This document shows positions 8,852-17,211 of a stretch of DNA of 45,803 bases, piece after piece (the first letter of the stretch is position 1; every line of letters begins with the position of its first letter). The stretch spans positions 1 through 45,803 of the forward strand of contig NZ_JACZFQ010000087.1 in assembly GCF_014904755.1 (NCBI RefSeq). The letters are read 5' to 3'. The notes below the pieces were generated by a model. It searched no databases. It saw nothing but the letters and a program-made list of their open reading frames with translations, and was not told the origin of the DNA. The stretch comes from Neoluteolibacter marinus (GTDB lineage Bacteria > Verrucomicrobiota > Verrucomicrobiia > Verrucomicrobiales > Akkermansiaceae). The position numbers were made by a program, and so were the translations under genes.

Positions 8852-10087
8852 ATGCACAGCAGCGAGTTCCGCAAGAGCATCGGGGATTTCAGCCGCGCCA
8901 TCGAGCAGGGGCGCGCCGCGGTCTACCGGCGGAATTTCGACTCCCGCGCCTACGAGTACATGGGCCGCTACATCAAGGAGCTCACCGGTTATGACCAGAC
9001 CGAGTTGACCCCGGAGCTGTGGGATTCGCTGATCGTCCACACCGAGCGCAAGGGCGAGCTGGCGGACCTCGGCCTGGAGGAGGCCAACCGCCGGGTGCGC
9101 TCCGGGCAGGTCGAGCGCTGGCAGGCCGATGTCCAGATCCGGACCCGCTCCGGGGAGACCCGCTGGGTCACCGACATGTCGACGGTGCTCCGCGACGCCG
9201 GCGGCCAGTGCTTCGGGTGCCTCGGGGTGCTGCAGGACATCACCGAGAGAAAGGCGGCCGAGCAGCGGCTGGCCCGGCTGAGCGAGGAACTCCGCCGGCG
9301 CAACGAGCAGATGGAGGCCGAACTCGCGATGGCGCGGGAGGTCCAGATGGCCCTGCTCCGCGGCATGCCGGAGCGCTTCCCCCAGGGCGCTGTTCCCGGC
9401 GCGCCGTGGCTGAGCTTCCTGAAGCGCTACATGCCCGCCGAGATGCTGGCAGGCGACTTCATGGAGATTCTCCCGACCAGCGGCCACGAGGTCGGGGTGT
9501 TCATCGGTGACGTGATGGGCCACGGGGTCCGGGCGGCGCTCGTGACCACCTTCCTGCGCGGCTTGATGGAGGAGCTGGTGCCCGTCATCAGCGATCCGGG
9601 CCGCCTGGTCTCGAAGATGAACCAGAGCTTCCGCTCGGTCTTCGGCAAGGGCGACGACCTGGTCTTCGCGACGGCGATCTATCTCGTGGTCGACGTGCAG
9701 ACTGGGCGGACCCGCTTCGCCAACGCCGGCCACGCGAAGATGCTGCACCTGCGGCCGGGCGCTCCCGACTCGCCCATCCTGAAACATCCCGCGGGCTCGT
9801 CGCAACCCGCCCTGGGGCTCATCGACGACTACAGCTACCGGACTTCCGAGCTGTCGCTCGGCGGCGGGGAGTCGATCCTCCTCTACACCGACGGCCTGTT
9901 CGAGGCCTGCGATGGCGGGGGCGAGATGTATGGGCGCGAGCGCATGACCGATTTCCTGGAACAGCATCTCGGGCCGGACACCGATCCGCTGCTCGACGCG
10001 CTGATCGGGGACGTCCGGCGCTTCACCGGCACCGAGACATTCGAGGACGACGTGTGCCTGCTCAACATCCATCGCTGCCTGGCATGA
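8852..10087 (+). CDS. PAS domain plus PP2C-type (SpoIIE/RsbU) serine phosphatase
   Basis: A cytoplasmic signalling protein of 411 residues. An N-terminal PAS domain (about residues 20-140, with YMGRYIKELTGYD and the closing LGVLQDITERKAAEQ) senses an unknown cue. A coiled-coil linker (RLARLSEELRRRNEQMEAEL) follows, then a complete PP2C/SpoIIE domain with the metal motifs AGDFMEI and GDVMGHGVRAAL, then FANAGHAKML, LLYTDGLFEA and FEDDVCLL. Such proteins dephosphorylate anti-sigma-factor antagonists in partner-switching cascades. No STAS-domain antagonist or HATPase anti-sigma kinase lies in this window, so the partner must be encoded elsewhere. I chose the ATG at 8852 (MHSSEFRKSIG). A GTG at 8825 is possible but adds residues of no recognisable homology. 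No Shine-Dalgarno motif is seen. Confidence 0.9.
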   Translation: MHSSEFRKSIGDFSRAIEQGRAAVYRRNFDSRAYEYMGRYIKELTGYDQTELTPELWDSLIVHTERKGELADLGLEEANRRVRSGQVERWQADVQIRTRSGETRWVTDMSTVLRDAGGQCFGCLGVLQDITERKAAEQRLARLSEELRRRNEQMEAELAMAREVQMALLRGMPERFPQGAVPGAPWLSFLKRYMPAEMLAGDFMEILPTSGHEVGVFIGDVMGHGVRAALVTTFLRGLMEELVPVISDPGRLVSKMNQSFRSVFGKGDDLVFATAIYLVVDVQTGRTRFANAGHAKMLHLRPGAPDSPILKHPAGSSQPALGLIDDYSYRTSELSLGGGESILLYTDGLFEACDGGGEMYGRERMTDFLEQHLGPDTDPLLDALIGDVRRFTGTETFEDDVCLLNIHRCLA

Positions 10088-10187
10088 TCGCCGGCCGGTG
10101 AGATGGTTGGTCCGGAACGGGGGCGGCGGAATCAGGGTGACAGACGGGGGATCCCTTCCCAATCTGACGATACCGATGCAGCTTTGC

Positions 10188-11012
10188 ATGAATCCCCCCA
10201 CCACTCCCTGCGACGAGCCGCTGTTCATCCTGGCCTCCGCCCAGCGCTGCGGCAGCACCTTGTTGCAGCGGCTGCTGAACTCCCGCGCCGACACCTTGAT
10301 CTGGGGCGAGCACCAGGGCGTGCTCAATGGCTTCGCCTCCCTCCACAAGGACCTGATGGCCTGGGAGTCGAGGTTCGCGGGGAACCGCAAGGAGTTCCTG
10401 ATGACCGGCTGTGACCTGTTCCTCCCCAACATGGTGCCCGAGGACCACGAGCTGAGGAGCGCGGCGATCGCCTACGTGCTGAACCTGTTCGGCGTGCCGG
10501 CGGCCCGTCTCGGCAAGTCGCGGTGGGGCTTCAAGGAGGTCCGCTACGGGGCGGACGTGCTGGTGTTCCTGAAGGGCTTGTTCCCGAAGGCGCGGTTCAT
10601 CCATCTCACCCGCGATCCGGCCGCCTGCTTCCGCTCGATGAAGCACTGGGAGCTGGGTGAGGACGACTGGGACCGCGCCCAGACCGAGCGCTCGATGTGG
10701 GATTGGCAGCGGATCAACTGCGGCCTGCTCGAAATGCGGGAGTACATCCCGCGGATGATGTTCGTGCGCTTCGAGGACATGGTCGGGGACCCCGCCGCCT
10801 TCATCGAACGGTTGGCCGGCTTCCTCGGGGCCTCGCCGGAGGAGTTCGATGCCGGGGTTTTCGAACGAAGGCTCGACGGCAACTTCGGCAAGCCGGTGGC
10901 GGACGGGCGGCTCGACTTGACCGCTGACGAGGCCGCCTTCCTGGCCGATCCCGCCATTGCCGGTGTGGCGGAGCAGCTGGGTTATCCGCCGGGCGCCGCC
11001 GGCCGGGCCTGA
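10188..11012 (+). CDS. Sulfotransferase family protein
   Basis: About 274 residues. The PAPS 5'-phosphosulfate loop is ASAQRCGSTLLQRLL near the N-terminus, and the 3'-phosphate-binding motif is FIHLTRDPAACFRSM. RWGFKEVRYG and MMFVRFEDMVGDP are the remaining core elements. The enzyme would transfer sulfate from PAPS to an unknown acceptor such as a glycan, lipid or protein tyrosine. No signal peptide or membrane segment is present. Starts at 10098, 10176 and 10188 are all in frame. I prefer the ATG at 10188 because homology starts just after it. It follows the PAS phosphatase gene by about 100 bases on the same strand, but no functional link is evident. Confidence 0.88.
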   Translation: MNPPTTPCDEPLFILASAQRCGSTLLQRLLNSRADTLIWGEHQGVLNGFASLHKDLMAWESRFAGNRKEFLMTGCDLFLPNMVPEDHELRSAAIAYVLNLFGVPAARLGKSRWGFKEVRYGADVLVFLKGLFPKARFIHLTRDPAACFRSMKHWELGEDDWDRAQTERSMWDWQRINCGLLEMREYIPRMMFVRFEDMVGDPAAFIERLAGFLGASPEEFDAGVFERRLDGNFGKPVADGRLDLTADEAAFLADPAIAGVAEQLGYPPGAAGRA

Positions 11013-11136
11013 CCGGCAGTTGCCGCCAGGATTCCGGAGCGCTGGAGCCCCCGGGGCGGGGGAGTTGGTGGGCTTCTTGCCCGCATGCCAAGTGTGGTCT
11101 ACCTTCCCTACCCCACCACCCCACCCCGAGCGTGAA

Positions 11137-11592
11137 ATGCGCCACGAACTGACGATCACCCGCGATATCGATGTCCCCCGCGAAAAGCTGTTTCGTTGCT
11201 GGACCGAAGTCGGGCTGTTCGACCGGTGGTTTTGCCCGAGGCCTTGCCACAGCCGCAATACCGTCCTCGAACCGTGGATCGGCGGACGATTCGAGACAGA
11301 ATTGGTCGGACCCCAGGGCGAGCTTTACTCGAACGTCGCGGTCTTCCTCGATGTCATCCCCAACAAGCGGCTCGTGTGGAGTGATTCCTTTCGCGGCGGC
11401 GATGAACCGAGCCCCGGCCTGTGCTACCTCGGCATCGTCACCTTCAAGGACCTCGGCGACGGCCGGACGCGCTACACTGCCCGGGCGCGTCACTGGACGC
11501 GGGGCGCGCGGGACAAGCACCTCGCGCTGGGCTTCGAGGAAGGCGCGGCCAAGTCGCTGGATCAACTCGAGGAAGTCGCCGGAGCCCTGTGA
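11137..11592 (+). CDS. SRPBCC/AHSA1 family protein
   Basis: 151 residues with the START-like (SRPBCC) fold of the AHSA1 group. It opens with ELTITRDIDVPREKLFRCWT, continues with LFDRWFCPRP, then the GGRFETELVGPQGE strand pair, and ends with a long helix (ALGFEEGAAKSLDQLEE). Family members bind hydrophobic ligands or act as Hsp90-activator-like domains; no ligand can be deduced. The ATG at 11137 starts the homology. The frame is open further upstream, but that part overlaps the sulfotransferase gene and is Pro-rich read-through. A C-rich tract precedes the start and no ribosome site is seen. Confidence 0.85.
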   Translation: MRHELTITRDIDVPREKLFRCWTEVGLFDRWFCPRPCHSRNTVLEPWIGGRFETELVGPQGELYSNVAVFLDVIPNKRLVWSDSFRGGDEPSPGLCYLGIVTFKDLGDGRTRYTARARHWTRGARDKHLALGFEEGAAKSLDQLEEVAGAL

Positions 11593-11648
11593 CCGGACCC
11601 GCGGGGAAGGGGGAAAGGAAGCCTCCTTCCCGCCGCGTAGAGCCATCC

Positions 11649-12836
11649 ATGTTCGACCTCCGCCTCGTCCGGTCCGCCGGTGCCGCCGGTGCCGCCGTGT
11701 TGTCCTGTCTCTTCCCCGCGACCGCCGCTCGCGCGGCGGGTGATGAGGCACCGCCGAGTGCGGAGGTGACGGAAGCGCTGCAGCCCTATCTGGACGCGCA
11801 CAAGTTCGCCGGCTACATCGGCCTGATCGCCGACCGCGAGGGCACGGTCCGCTACCGCAACCTCGCCGGCCACGCGGATGTCGAGGCAGGCAGGGCGATG
11901 GCCGGGGATGAGGTGTTCTGGGTGGCGTCGATGTCGAAGATGTTCGTCGGCGCGGCGGTGATGATGCTGGTGGACGAGGGCAAGCTGAACCTCGGCGATC
12001 CGGTGTCGAAGTTCATCCCGGAGCTCGGGAAGTGGATGGTGGTGGCGGAGAAGGATGAGGATCATGTCCAGCTGGTTCCGCCGTCCCGGCCCGTCACCCT
12101 GCGGCACCTGCTCAGCCACACCGGCGGGCTGGCACCGCTGTCGGAGGTCCAACAGGTGACCGGAGCGGATCGCATGCCGCTCCGCGCGCTCGCCCTGCCC
12201 TCGGTGACCGGGCCGCTCCAGTCGCAGCCCGGGGAGCGCTTCGCCTATGGCAACCAGGGGATGAATCTGGCCGCGAGGGTCGTCGAGATCGTCAGCGGCA
12301 TGCCCTACCAGGAGTTCCTGCAGCAGCGCTTCTTCGACCCCCTGGGAATGGCGGAAACCACCTTCTGGCCGGGCGAAAGCCTGCTCTCCCGCCTTGCCGG
12401 TGCCTATGGCCCGGACGCCGGCGGTGAGTCGTGCGTCCGCGGCGAGATCACGTTCCTGACCCGGCCGTACGACGACCGGGACCATCGTCATCCGGAGGCG
12501 GGCGGCGGGCTTTTCTCCACCACCGCGGATGTCCTCCGCTACGGCCGGATGCTCGCCAACAACGGCGAACTCGACGGCAAGCGCTACCTGTCTCCCGCGG
12601 CGATGGACGAGTTGCGGAAGGAGCAGACGGGATCGACCAAGGTGAACTACAGCCTCGGCTATCACCTCCGCAACGGCATGTTCGGCCACGACGGGGCCTA
12701 CGGCACCGACTTGTCGGTCAATCCCCGGACCGGCATGATCGCGATCTTCATGGTGCAGTGCACCAGCGGCGACCAGTGGCGGGCGCGTGACCTTTTCCTG
12801 CGCACGGCCACGGAAGTGTTCGGCACGGCGGAGTGA
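11649..12836 (+). CDS. Secreted serine hydrolase (class C beta-lactamase fold)
   Basis: 395 residues with a Sec signal peptide (MFDLRLVRSAG, then hydrophobic AVLSCLFPATAARA, cleavage near residue 30). The active-site S-x-x-K motif is SMSK with nucleophile S94 and K97. The Y-x-N motif is YGN at 200-202. The third box is HDG (about H347), replacing KTG as in esterase and peptidase members of the family. LRHLLSHTGGLAPL and FFDPLGMAETTFWP are hallmark stretches. It probably acts in the periplasm or outside as an esterase, D-aminopeptidase or related amidase; a true beta-lactamase role is not indicated. It follows the AHSA1 gene by 56 bases on the same strand. The ATG at 11649 is the only start that gives a signal peptide. 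Confidence 0.9.
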   Translation: MFDLRLVRSAGAAGAAVLSCLFPATAARAAGDEAPPSAEVTEALQPYLDAHKFAGYIGLIADREGTVRYRNLAGHADVEAGRAMAGDEVFWVASMSKMFVGAAVMMLVDEGKLNLGDPVSKFIPELGKWMVVAEKDEDHVQLVPPSRPVTLRHLLSHTGGLAPLSEVQQVTGADRMPLRALALPSVTGPLQSQPGERFAYGNQGMNLAARVVEIVSGMPYQEFLQQRFFDPLGMAETTFWPGESLLSRLAGAYGPDAGGESCVRGEITFLTRPYDDRDHRHPEAGGGLFSTTADVLRYGRMLANNGELDGKRYLSPAAMDELRKEQTGSTKVNYSLGYHLRNGMFGHDGAYGTDLSVNPRTGMIAIFMVQCTSGDQWRARDLFLRTATEVFGTAE

Positions 12837-12877
12837 GCGCGGGCGGCCGCGGCAGCCGTCTCCGATCGATTTTCCGG

Positions 12878-14518
12878 TCAGCGGAGCCGCTTGAGTTCGA
12901 ACTCCTTGCCGTCGAGCGCGTCCTTCACAAAGCGGCCCCAGAACGGGGTGGGGGTGTAGTTCCAGTCGACGAGGATGCGCGGCGAGGCCTTCGGGTGGAA
13001 CGACCAGCCGGTCCAGTGCAGGTGACGCTTGCGGATCAATCCCAGCATGTCCGGCACCCAGGTATACGGATCCTCGTGCTGGTCCGGGCCGAGGAAGGAC
13101 ATCGGCTCCTCCTCGCCGCCGAGCTCGCCGATGAACAAAGGGTAGCGGTCGGCCAGGGCGAGGAACTTGCTCTTCCAGTCGCGCTTCCAGGGATAGACGT
13201 GCGACGAGTAGATGATGCCGCGCCCGTCCCGGTCGGCGAGCCCGTGGCCTTCCAGGATCCCGGAGAGGTCGTAGCCCCAGTCGAGTCCGCCGACGATCAC
13301 CGGATTGCGCGCGCCGGTGCCGCGGACGGCGTTGAGCAGGGCCTGCATGCCGACCGACTGGAAACCTCGTAGTTCCTCGCCGTTCTCGGCGACGACGTTG
13401 CCGGGGCTCTTTTCATCGGCCACCGCGCCGCCCTTCTGCCAGACTTCCCAGGAGATGTCGTGCGGCTCGTTGAAGAGCTCGAAGAGCACGGCGGGATGGT
13501 TGGCGAATTTCTTGGCGGCATCGCGCCAGAAGCGGATGTCCTTTTCCTCCGGTGCGCGGAAGCGGTGAAGATCGAGCACCAGATAGACGCCCTTGGCGGC
13601 GCACAGGTTCACGGCATCCTCGACCAGCTGCCGGTAGCGGGCGCCGCCGTCGTTCTGGTAGGGGCCGGTTCCGGCCCAGAAGTGCTCGCGGACGGGGAGC
13701 CGGATGCAGTTGGCCTTCCAGCCGTCGATGGCGACGCCGACCGACTCGAGGATGTGCTCGCCGCCGGCCGACCATTCGAGGCTGGGGATCGAGATCCCCT
13801 GCAGCCAGATGTCGGTGCCGTCGTCGGTATGGATCCGGTTGCCGGCGACCCGCAGCGCCGGCGGCATCTTGTCGGCCGCCGGCACCGGCACCTGCGGCTT
13901 CACCTGGGCGGCGCGCCGCTCGACCTCGGCGGTGCGGGCGGCCTCGGCGGCCTTTTGTCGTTCGGTCACCGGCCCGGCGGGGATGGCGGTCAGGGTCAGG
14001 TCGTCGAGGTCGAGCGAACCGCCCTTCACCTGGAACAGCGCCGGGGTAATCTCGAGGCGGACCGCGCCGGCGGGAACCAGGAATTCCATCGATCGGGTGA
14101 CCCAGCCTTTCGAGCTGCCTTTGAAATAGGGTGGCGACGGGCTCGCGAGGCGCTTCCCGGCGGAGTCCTTGAAGTCGAGGATGATCCGGCCGTCGTGCCA
14201 GGGCTTGTCGCCGGGTGCGATGTCCCGCCACCGCGCGCGGAACGAGAAGGAGTAGGCCTTCTGGTCGTCACCCACGGCGACTTGGCGCGGGGTGGAAAGG
14301 AATTGGTCCGGCCCGTTGAACTGCAGCCGGAGAAAATGATTTCCCTCCTCGTCCCCGATGCTTGCGCCGCCCGGCTGCGGCCAACCTTCCGCTCCACGTT
14401 CGAAATCACTGTTGGAAATCAGCGACTTGGAAGCTTGCTCCGCCGACGCGAGGGGGCCGAGGAGGAGGGCGAGGAACAGGCCGGTGGCGGGCGGGAACAG
14501 GCGCATGGTCCGGACCAT
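12878..14518 (-). CDS. Secreted GH5 family glycoside hydrolase with N-terminal binding domain
   Basis: 546 residues. The signal peptide (hydrophobic GLFLALLLGPLASA) ends near residue 27. Residues about 30-190 form a jelly-roll resembling carbohydrate-binding CBM4/9 modules (opening with SLISNSDFERGAEGWPQPGG). A Lys/Arg/Ala-rich helical linker follows. The GH5 barrel starts about residue 220. The acid/base is E351 in ELFNEPHD and the nucleophile is E465 in LFIGELGGEEE, with SSHVYPWK between them. GH5 enzymes cut beta-1,4-glucans, mannans, xyloglucan or related chains; the exact substrate cannot be read here. The start is ATG at 14518, with an in-frame ATG at 14506 also possible. An extension to 14626 would add a basic, non-signal N-terminus. 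It is transcribed divergently from the sterol-desaturase-family gene. Confidence 0.91.
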   Translation of the reverse strand: MVRTMRLFPPATGLFLALLLGPLASAEQASKSLISNSDFERGAEGWPQPGGASIGDEEGNHFLRLQFNGPDQFLSTPRQVAVGDDQKAYSFSFRARWRDIAPGDKPWHDGRIILDFKDSAGKRLASPSPPYFKGSSKGWVTRSMEFLVPAGAVRLEITPALFQVKGGSLDLDDLTLTAIPAGPVTERQKAAEAARTAEVERRAAQVKPQVPVPAADKMPPALRVAGNRIHTDDGTDIWLQGISIPSLEWSAGGEHILESVGVAIDGWKANCIRLPVREHFWAGTGPYQNDGGARYRQLVEDAVNLCAAKGVYLVLDLHRFRAPEEKDIRFWRDAAKKFANHPAVLFELFNEPHDISWEVWQKGGAVADEKSPGNVVAENGEELRGFQSVGMQALLNAVRGTGARNPVIVGGLDWGYDLSGILEGHGLADRDGRGIIYSSHVYPWKRDWKSKFLALADRYPLFIGELGGEEEPMSFLGPDQHEDPYTWVPDMLGLIRKRHLHWTGWSFHPKASPRILVDWNYTPTPFWGRFVKDALDGKEFELKRLR

Positions 14519-14603
14519 ACGACCGATCCGCCGGCTCGTTTCATGGCTCCGGGCGTTCTCGCGAGGTCGCCCAACGGCCATTGCCGCTGCGATGCGCCTG
14601 GTT

Positions 14604-14636
14604 TTGAGTTTGACTGAATCATTCATTCAGTAATGT
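14604..14636 (+). promoter_or_regulatory. Palindromic operator candidate over a promoter-like sequence
   Basis: ACTGAAT (14613-14619) and ATTCAGT (14625-14631) are perfect inverted repeats with a five-base spacer, in the style of TetR-type operators. They overlap a promoter-like TTGACT (14610-14615) and TAATGT (14631-14636) with a short 15-base spacing that reads toward the desaturase-family gene at 14711. The site lies in the divergent gap and could also affect the GH5 gene on the other strand. No TetR gene is in the window, so any regulator would act in trans. Assignment rests on sequence pattern and position. Confidence 0.4.
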
Positions 14637-14710
14637 TTTGCGGGTATCCGCCGGCAGCGATCGCGCTGCTTTCGGTGTGGTGACCCTTCTGGCATATTCC
14701 CCGATTCCCG

Positions 14711-15541
14711 ATGAACGTATCTGCTCTCGTCCTCCACTTCTCCCCGGGTTTCATCGAACTGGCTGGCGGCATGAGCGTCGCGCTTGCCATTCGCTACGCC
14801 CTCACGGCGGGCCTCGCCTGGTGTCTCGGTTACTGGCTGTTCAAGAACCGCTGGTTTCACCGCAAAATCATCGCCCGCTTCCCGGCATCGTCCGATGTCC
14901 GCCGGGAAATGGCGTACTCCGCCTCCTCGGTGGTGATTTTCGCGATCATCGGTGCCCTCACCGTGCAGGCCGCGAGGGCCGGGTGGACGCAGATGTACTG
15001 GCGGATCGAGGACCGTGGCTGGCTCTGGTTCGGGGCGTCGATCCTCTTCGCGATCCTGCTCCACGACGCCTACTTCTACTGGACTCACCGCCTGATGCAT
15101 CACCGGCGCCTGTTCAAGACCTTCCACCGGGTCCATCACCTGTCCCACAACCCGACGCCCTGGGCGGCCTACTCGTTTGCGCCCGCAGAAGCGGTCGTCG
15201 AGGCGGGGATCTTCCCCCTCGCGATGTTCGTGATGCCGATGCATCCCTTCGCCTTCGCCATCTTCATGGGCTGGCAGATCACCTTCAACGTGGTCGGGCA
15301 CACCGGCTACGAGATCTACCCGCGCCGGATGATGGACACCTGGCTCGGCAAGATCCTGAACACGCCGACCAACCACGCCATGCACCACGAGTCGATGCGG
15401 GGAAACTACGGGCTCTACTTCAATTTCTGGGACCGCCTGATGGGCACCAACCACAAGGACTACGAGCCGAGGTTCCGCGAGGTCACCTCGCGCCAGAAGG
15501 CCGGACGCAAGGACCCGGCCGGAAAGGCGGTCGTCTCCTGA
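14711..15541 (+). CDS. Sterol desaturase/fatty acid hydroxylase family membrane oxidase
   Basis: 276 residues with several membrane helices (about 15-45, 70-95, 105-125, 165-205). It has the full histidine set of the di-iron superfamily: H118 in HDAYFYWTHRLMHH, FHRVHH from 138 with H139, and NHAMHHE with H222. These enzymes use O2 to hydroxylate or desaturate lipids such as fatty acids, carotenoids or sterols in the membrane. The substrate cannot be told from the sequence. The C-terminal tail is basic and cytoplasmic. The ATG at 14711 has no Shine-Dalgarno motif. Genes on both sides point the other way, so it is probably monocistronic. Confidence 0.92.
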   Translation: MNVSALVLHFSPGFIELAGGMSVALAIRYALTAGLAWCLGYWLFKNRWFHRKIIARFPASSDVRREMAYSASSVVIFAIIGALTVQAARAGWTQMYWRIEDRGWLWFGASILFAILLHDAYFYWTHRLMHHRRLFKTFHRVHHLSHNPTPWAAYSFAPAEAVVEAGIFPLAMFVMPMHPFAFAIFMGWQITFNVVGHTGYEIYPRRMMDTWLGKILNTPTNHAMHHESMRGNYGLYFNFWDRLMGTNHKDYEPRFREVTSRQKAGRKDPAGKAVVS

Positions 15542-15561
15542 ACGGCGGGCATTCCTGCCGT
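15542..15561. terminator. Hairpin between convergent genes
   Basis: ACGGCGGG (15542-15549) pairs with CCTGCCGT (15554-15561), with one G-U wobble and a CATT loop. It lies directly after the desaturase-family stop codon and touches the stop of the convergent HTTM-like gene. The downstream plus-strand sequence has only a short T-run, so this is a weak intrinsic terminator candidate. Confidence 0.35.
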
Positions 15562-17114
15562 CAGTCCGTTTCCCGCGGAGGAACGGGCAACCGGATCCAG
15601 TCGTTGCGCCGGAGCGGACGGTAGGACGGATCGAGACGGGTGAAGTCGGGTAGGTAGAGGAGCGTCTGGGTTTCGGACTTGCGGTCGAGCTGTTGTTCCA
15701 TCACGAGGGCAAGTCGGTCCGGGTGATAGCGCCGGACCAGCTCGCGGCCGTAGTGATAGTAGAGGTAGGGGTCGCCGCTGATCCGCATTCGCGCCAAGTT
15801 GAAGTAGTCCGGGTTGAAGATGATCTGGTCGCCGTCGAGGATCGGCCGCGTGACCTCGAATTGCTGGAGCGGCTGGTTTCCCTCCTGGAACACGCAGCTG
15901 ATCCAGTTCTCGACCGGCGCGCCGCCGGGTTTGACGGGCCAGTCGCGGAACACCTGGATGATCCAGCGCTTGTCGCCCTTCTCGATCGTGCTTTCGAAGC
16001 GCACCGAGTGGCGGGCATCGAACATGAACAGCCCGAGGTAGCGCCCCTCCGCGGTGAACCGCACGTCCCCGGGGATGAGGAAGTGGAGGAGGCTGCCCAG
16101 CAGGGCGACCGCGCAGTGGGCGAAGGACGCCAGGTGGCGCCGAGTGTAGCGGTAGCCCGCGAGCAGGGGTTCGTCGAAGCCCTGGAAGGCGGCGAGCACC
16201 AGCGGCAGCATCAGGGTGGTGTACCAGAAGCCGACGATGACGCCGGAATAGAGGTGGAACAGCACGAAGGCCGCGAAGGTCAGCTGCCGGAGCCGTCGGA
16301 ACTGGCTGAACCAGAACAGGGGACCGATCAATTCCAGCGCCGTGACCCCGATGCAGGCGGCGCTCACGACCCAGTCCTGCTTCGGCAGGAAAGGTAGCTT
16401 GCCCGGGAAGGAATTGAAGTAGTCGCCGGCCAGCCAGGACGGCGACAATTTCACCAGGCCGGACATCACGTACGAGACCGCCAGGGTCAGGCGGAAGAAG
16501 CGCAGCTTGTCGCGGGCCACCAGGAACGCGAGGCTGTAGAAAAGGTGGAAGTGGTGGAAGTTGGCGAACAGGCGGAAGTCGCAGAGGTAAAAGTAGAGCT
16601 TGTTGACGAACAGGAACGCGAGGGCCGCGAGCGGGAAGCGGCTGTCTCGCGAGACGACGAGGGAAAACAGCCCGGCGAGGCTCAAAAGGCCCAATCCGTA
16701 GAGGTAGGACTTCGTTTGGAGGAGATCCATGAAGACCACGCCGGTGAGATTCCCCAGTAGCGGTGCCGGCGCATTGAGAAACAAGCGGTCGCCCGCGGTG
16801 CAAAGCGACAAGGCCTGGTCCCACCACTCGTGGAAGGTCATGTGGAAAAACAGCAGCAGGCAGCCGCACAGGATCCTCAGGCGTGGATCGCGATCGACCT
16901 CGCCGCTCGCAAAGAGCCTGCCGAGGGCGTTCCAAGCGGAAGCAAGCCGGGAATCGGGCGATGGGTCCGCCAGCGGTAGCGACCCGTGCGCGGACCTTGG
17001 CTGCAGCTTCCAATGCACAGGGTGTTGTCTAGGGAGGGCGGTGGTACGGGTCAAGGATCCTGCGGAACCTCCGCGGGCACGACTCCGCGGCGATTTCCCA
17101 AAACCTCCCGGCAT
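15561..17114 (-). CDS. Multi-pass membrane protein, HTTM-like
   Basis: About 517 residues with a dense set of membrane helices in the first two thirds (for example LRILCGCLLLFFHMTFHEWW, VVFMDLLQTKSYLYGLGLLS, LAALAFLFVNKLYFYLCDF). The block MSGLVKLSPSWLAGDYF resembles the HTTM region related to vitamin-K-dependent gamma-carboxylases. The conserved carboxylase catalytic set was not verified, so the reaction is unknown. The C-terminal ~180 residues are soluble and contain VRFESTIEKGDKRWIIQVFRD. The start is uncertain. I list the ATG at 17114, but the first 30 residues look non-native, and a GTG at 17018 (VHWKLQPRSAHG) is a good alternative. It is convergent with the desaturase-family gene and divergent from the CotH gene. 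Confidence 0.7.
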   Translation of the reverse strand: MPGGFGKSPRSRARGGSAGSLTRTTALPRQHPVHWKLQPRSAHGSLPLADPSPDSRLASAWNALGRLFASGEVDRDPRLRILCGCLLLFFHMTFHEWWDQALSLCTAGDRLFLNAPAPLLGNLTGVVFMDLLQTKSYLYGLGLLSLAGLFSLVVSRDSRFPLAALAFLFVNKLYFYLCDFRLFANFHHFHLFYSLAFLVARDKLRFFRLTLAVSYVMSGLVKLSPSWLAGDYFNSFPGKLPFLPKQDWVVSAACIGVTALELIGPLFWFSQFRRLRQLTFAAFVLFHLYSGVIVGFWYTTLMLPLVLAAFQGFDEPLLAGYRYTRRHLASFAHCAVALLGSLLHFLIPGDVRFTAEGRYLGLFMFDARHSVRFESTIEKGDKRWIIQVFRDWPVKPGGAPVENWISCVFQEGNQPLQQFEVTRPILDGDQIIFNPDYFNLARMRISGDPYLYYHYGRELVRRYHPDRLALVMEQQLDRKSETQTLLYLPDFTRLDPSYRPLRRNDWIRLPVPPRETD

Positions 17115-17211
17115 TTGCCGTGTTTCAGAACGGCCCCGTCCGGCCCGGGTCTCCCCCCAAATTCGGCCGTCCACTACACCGCGACCTCGCTTTCCGCGTT
17201 AATAATCCCCG

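Noticed and set aside
11649-12836. A true class C beta-lactamase (resistance gene)
   Set aside because: The third motif is HDG rather than KTG and the overall sequence fits the general serine hydrolase group, so resistance is not supported.
14505-14518. A perfect 14-base palindrome (ATGGTCCGGACCAT) at the GH5 start
   Set aside because: About three such palindromes are expected by chance in a window of this size, and it coincides with codons at the start; no other evidence of a site.
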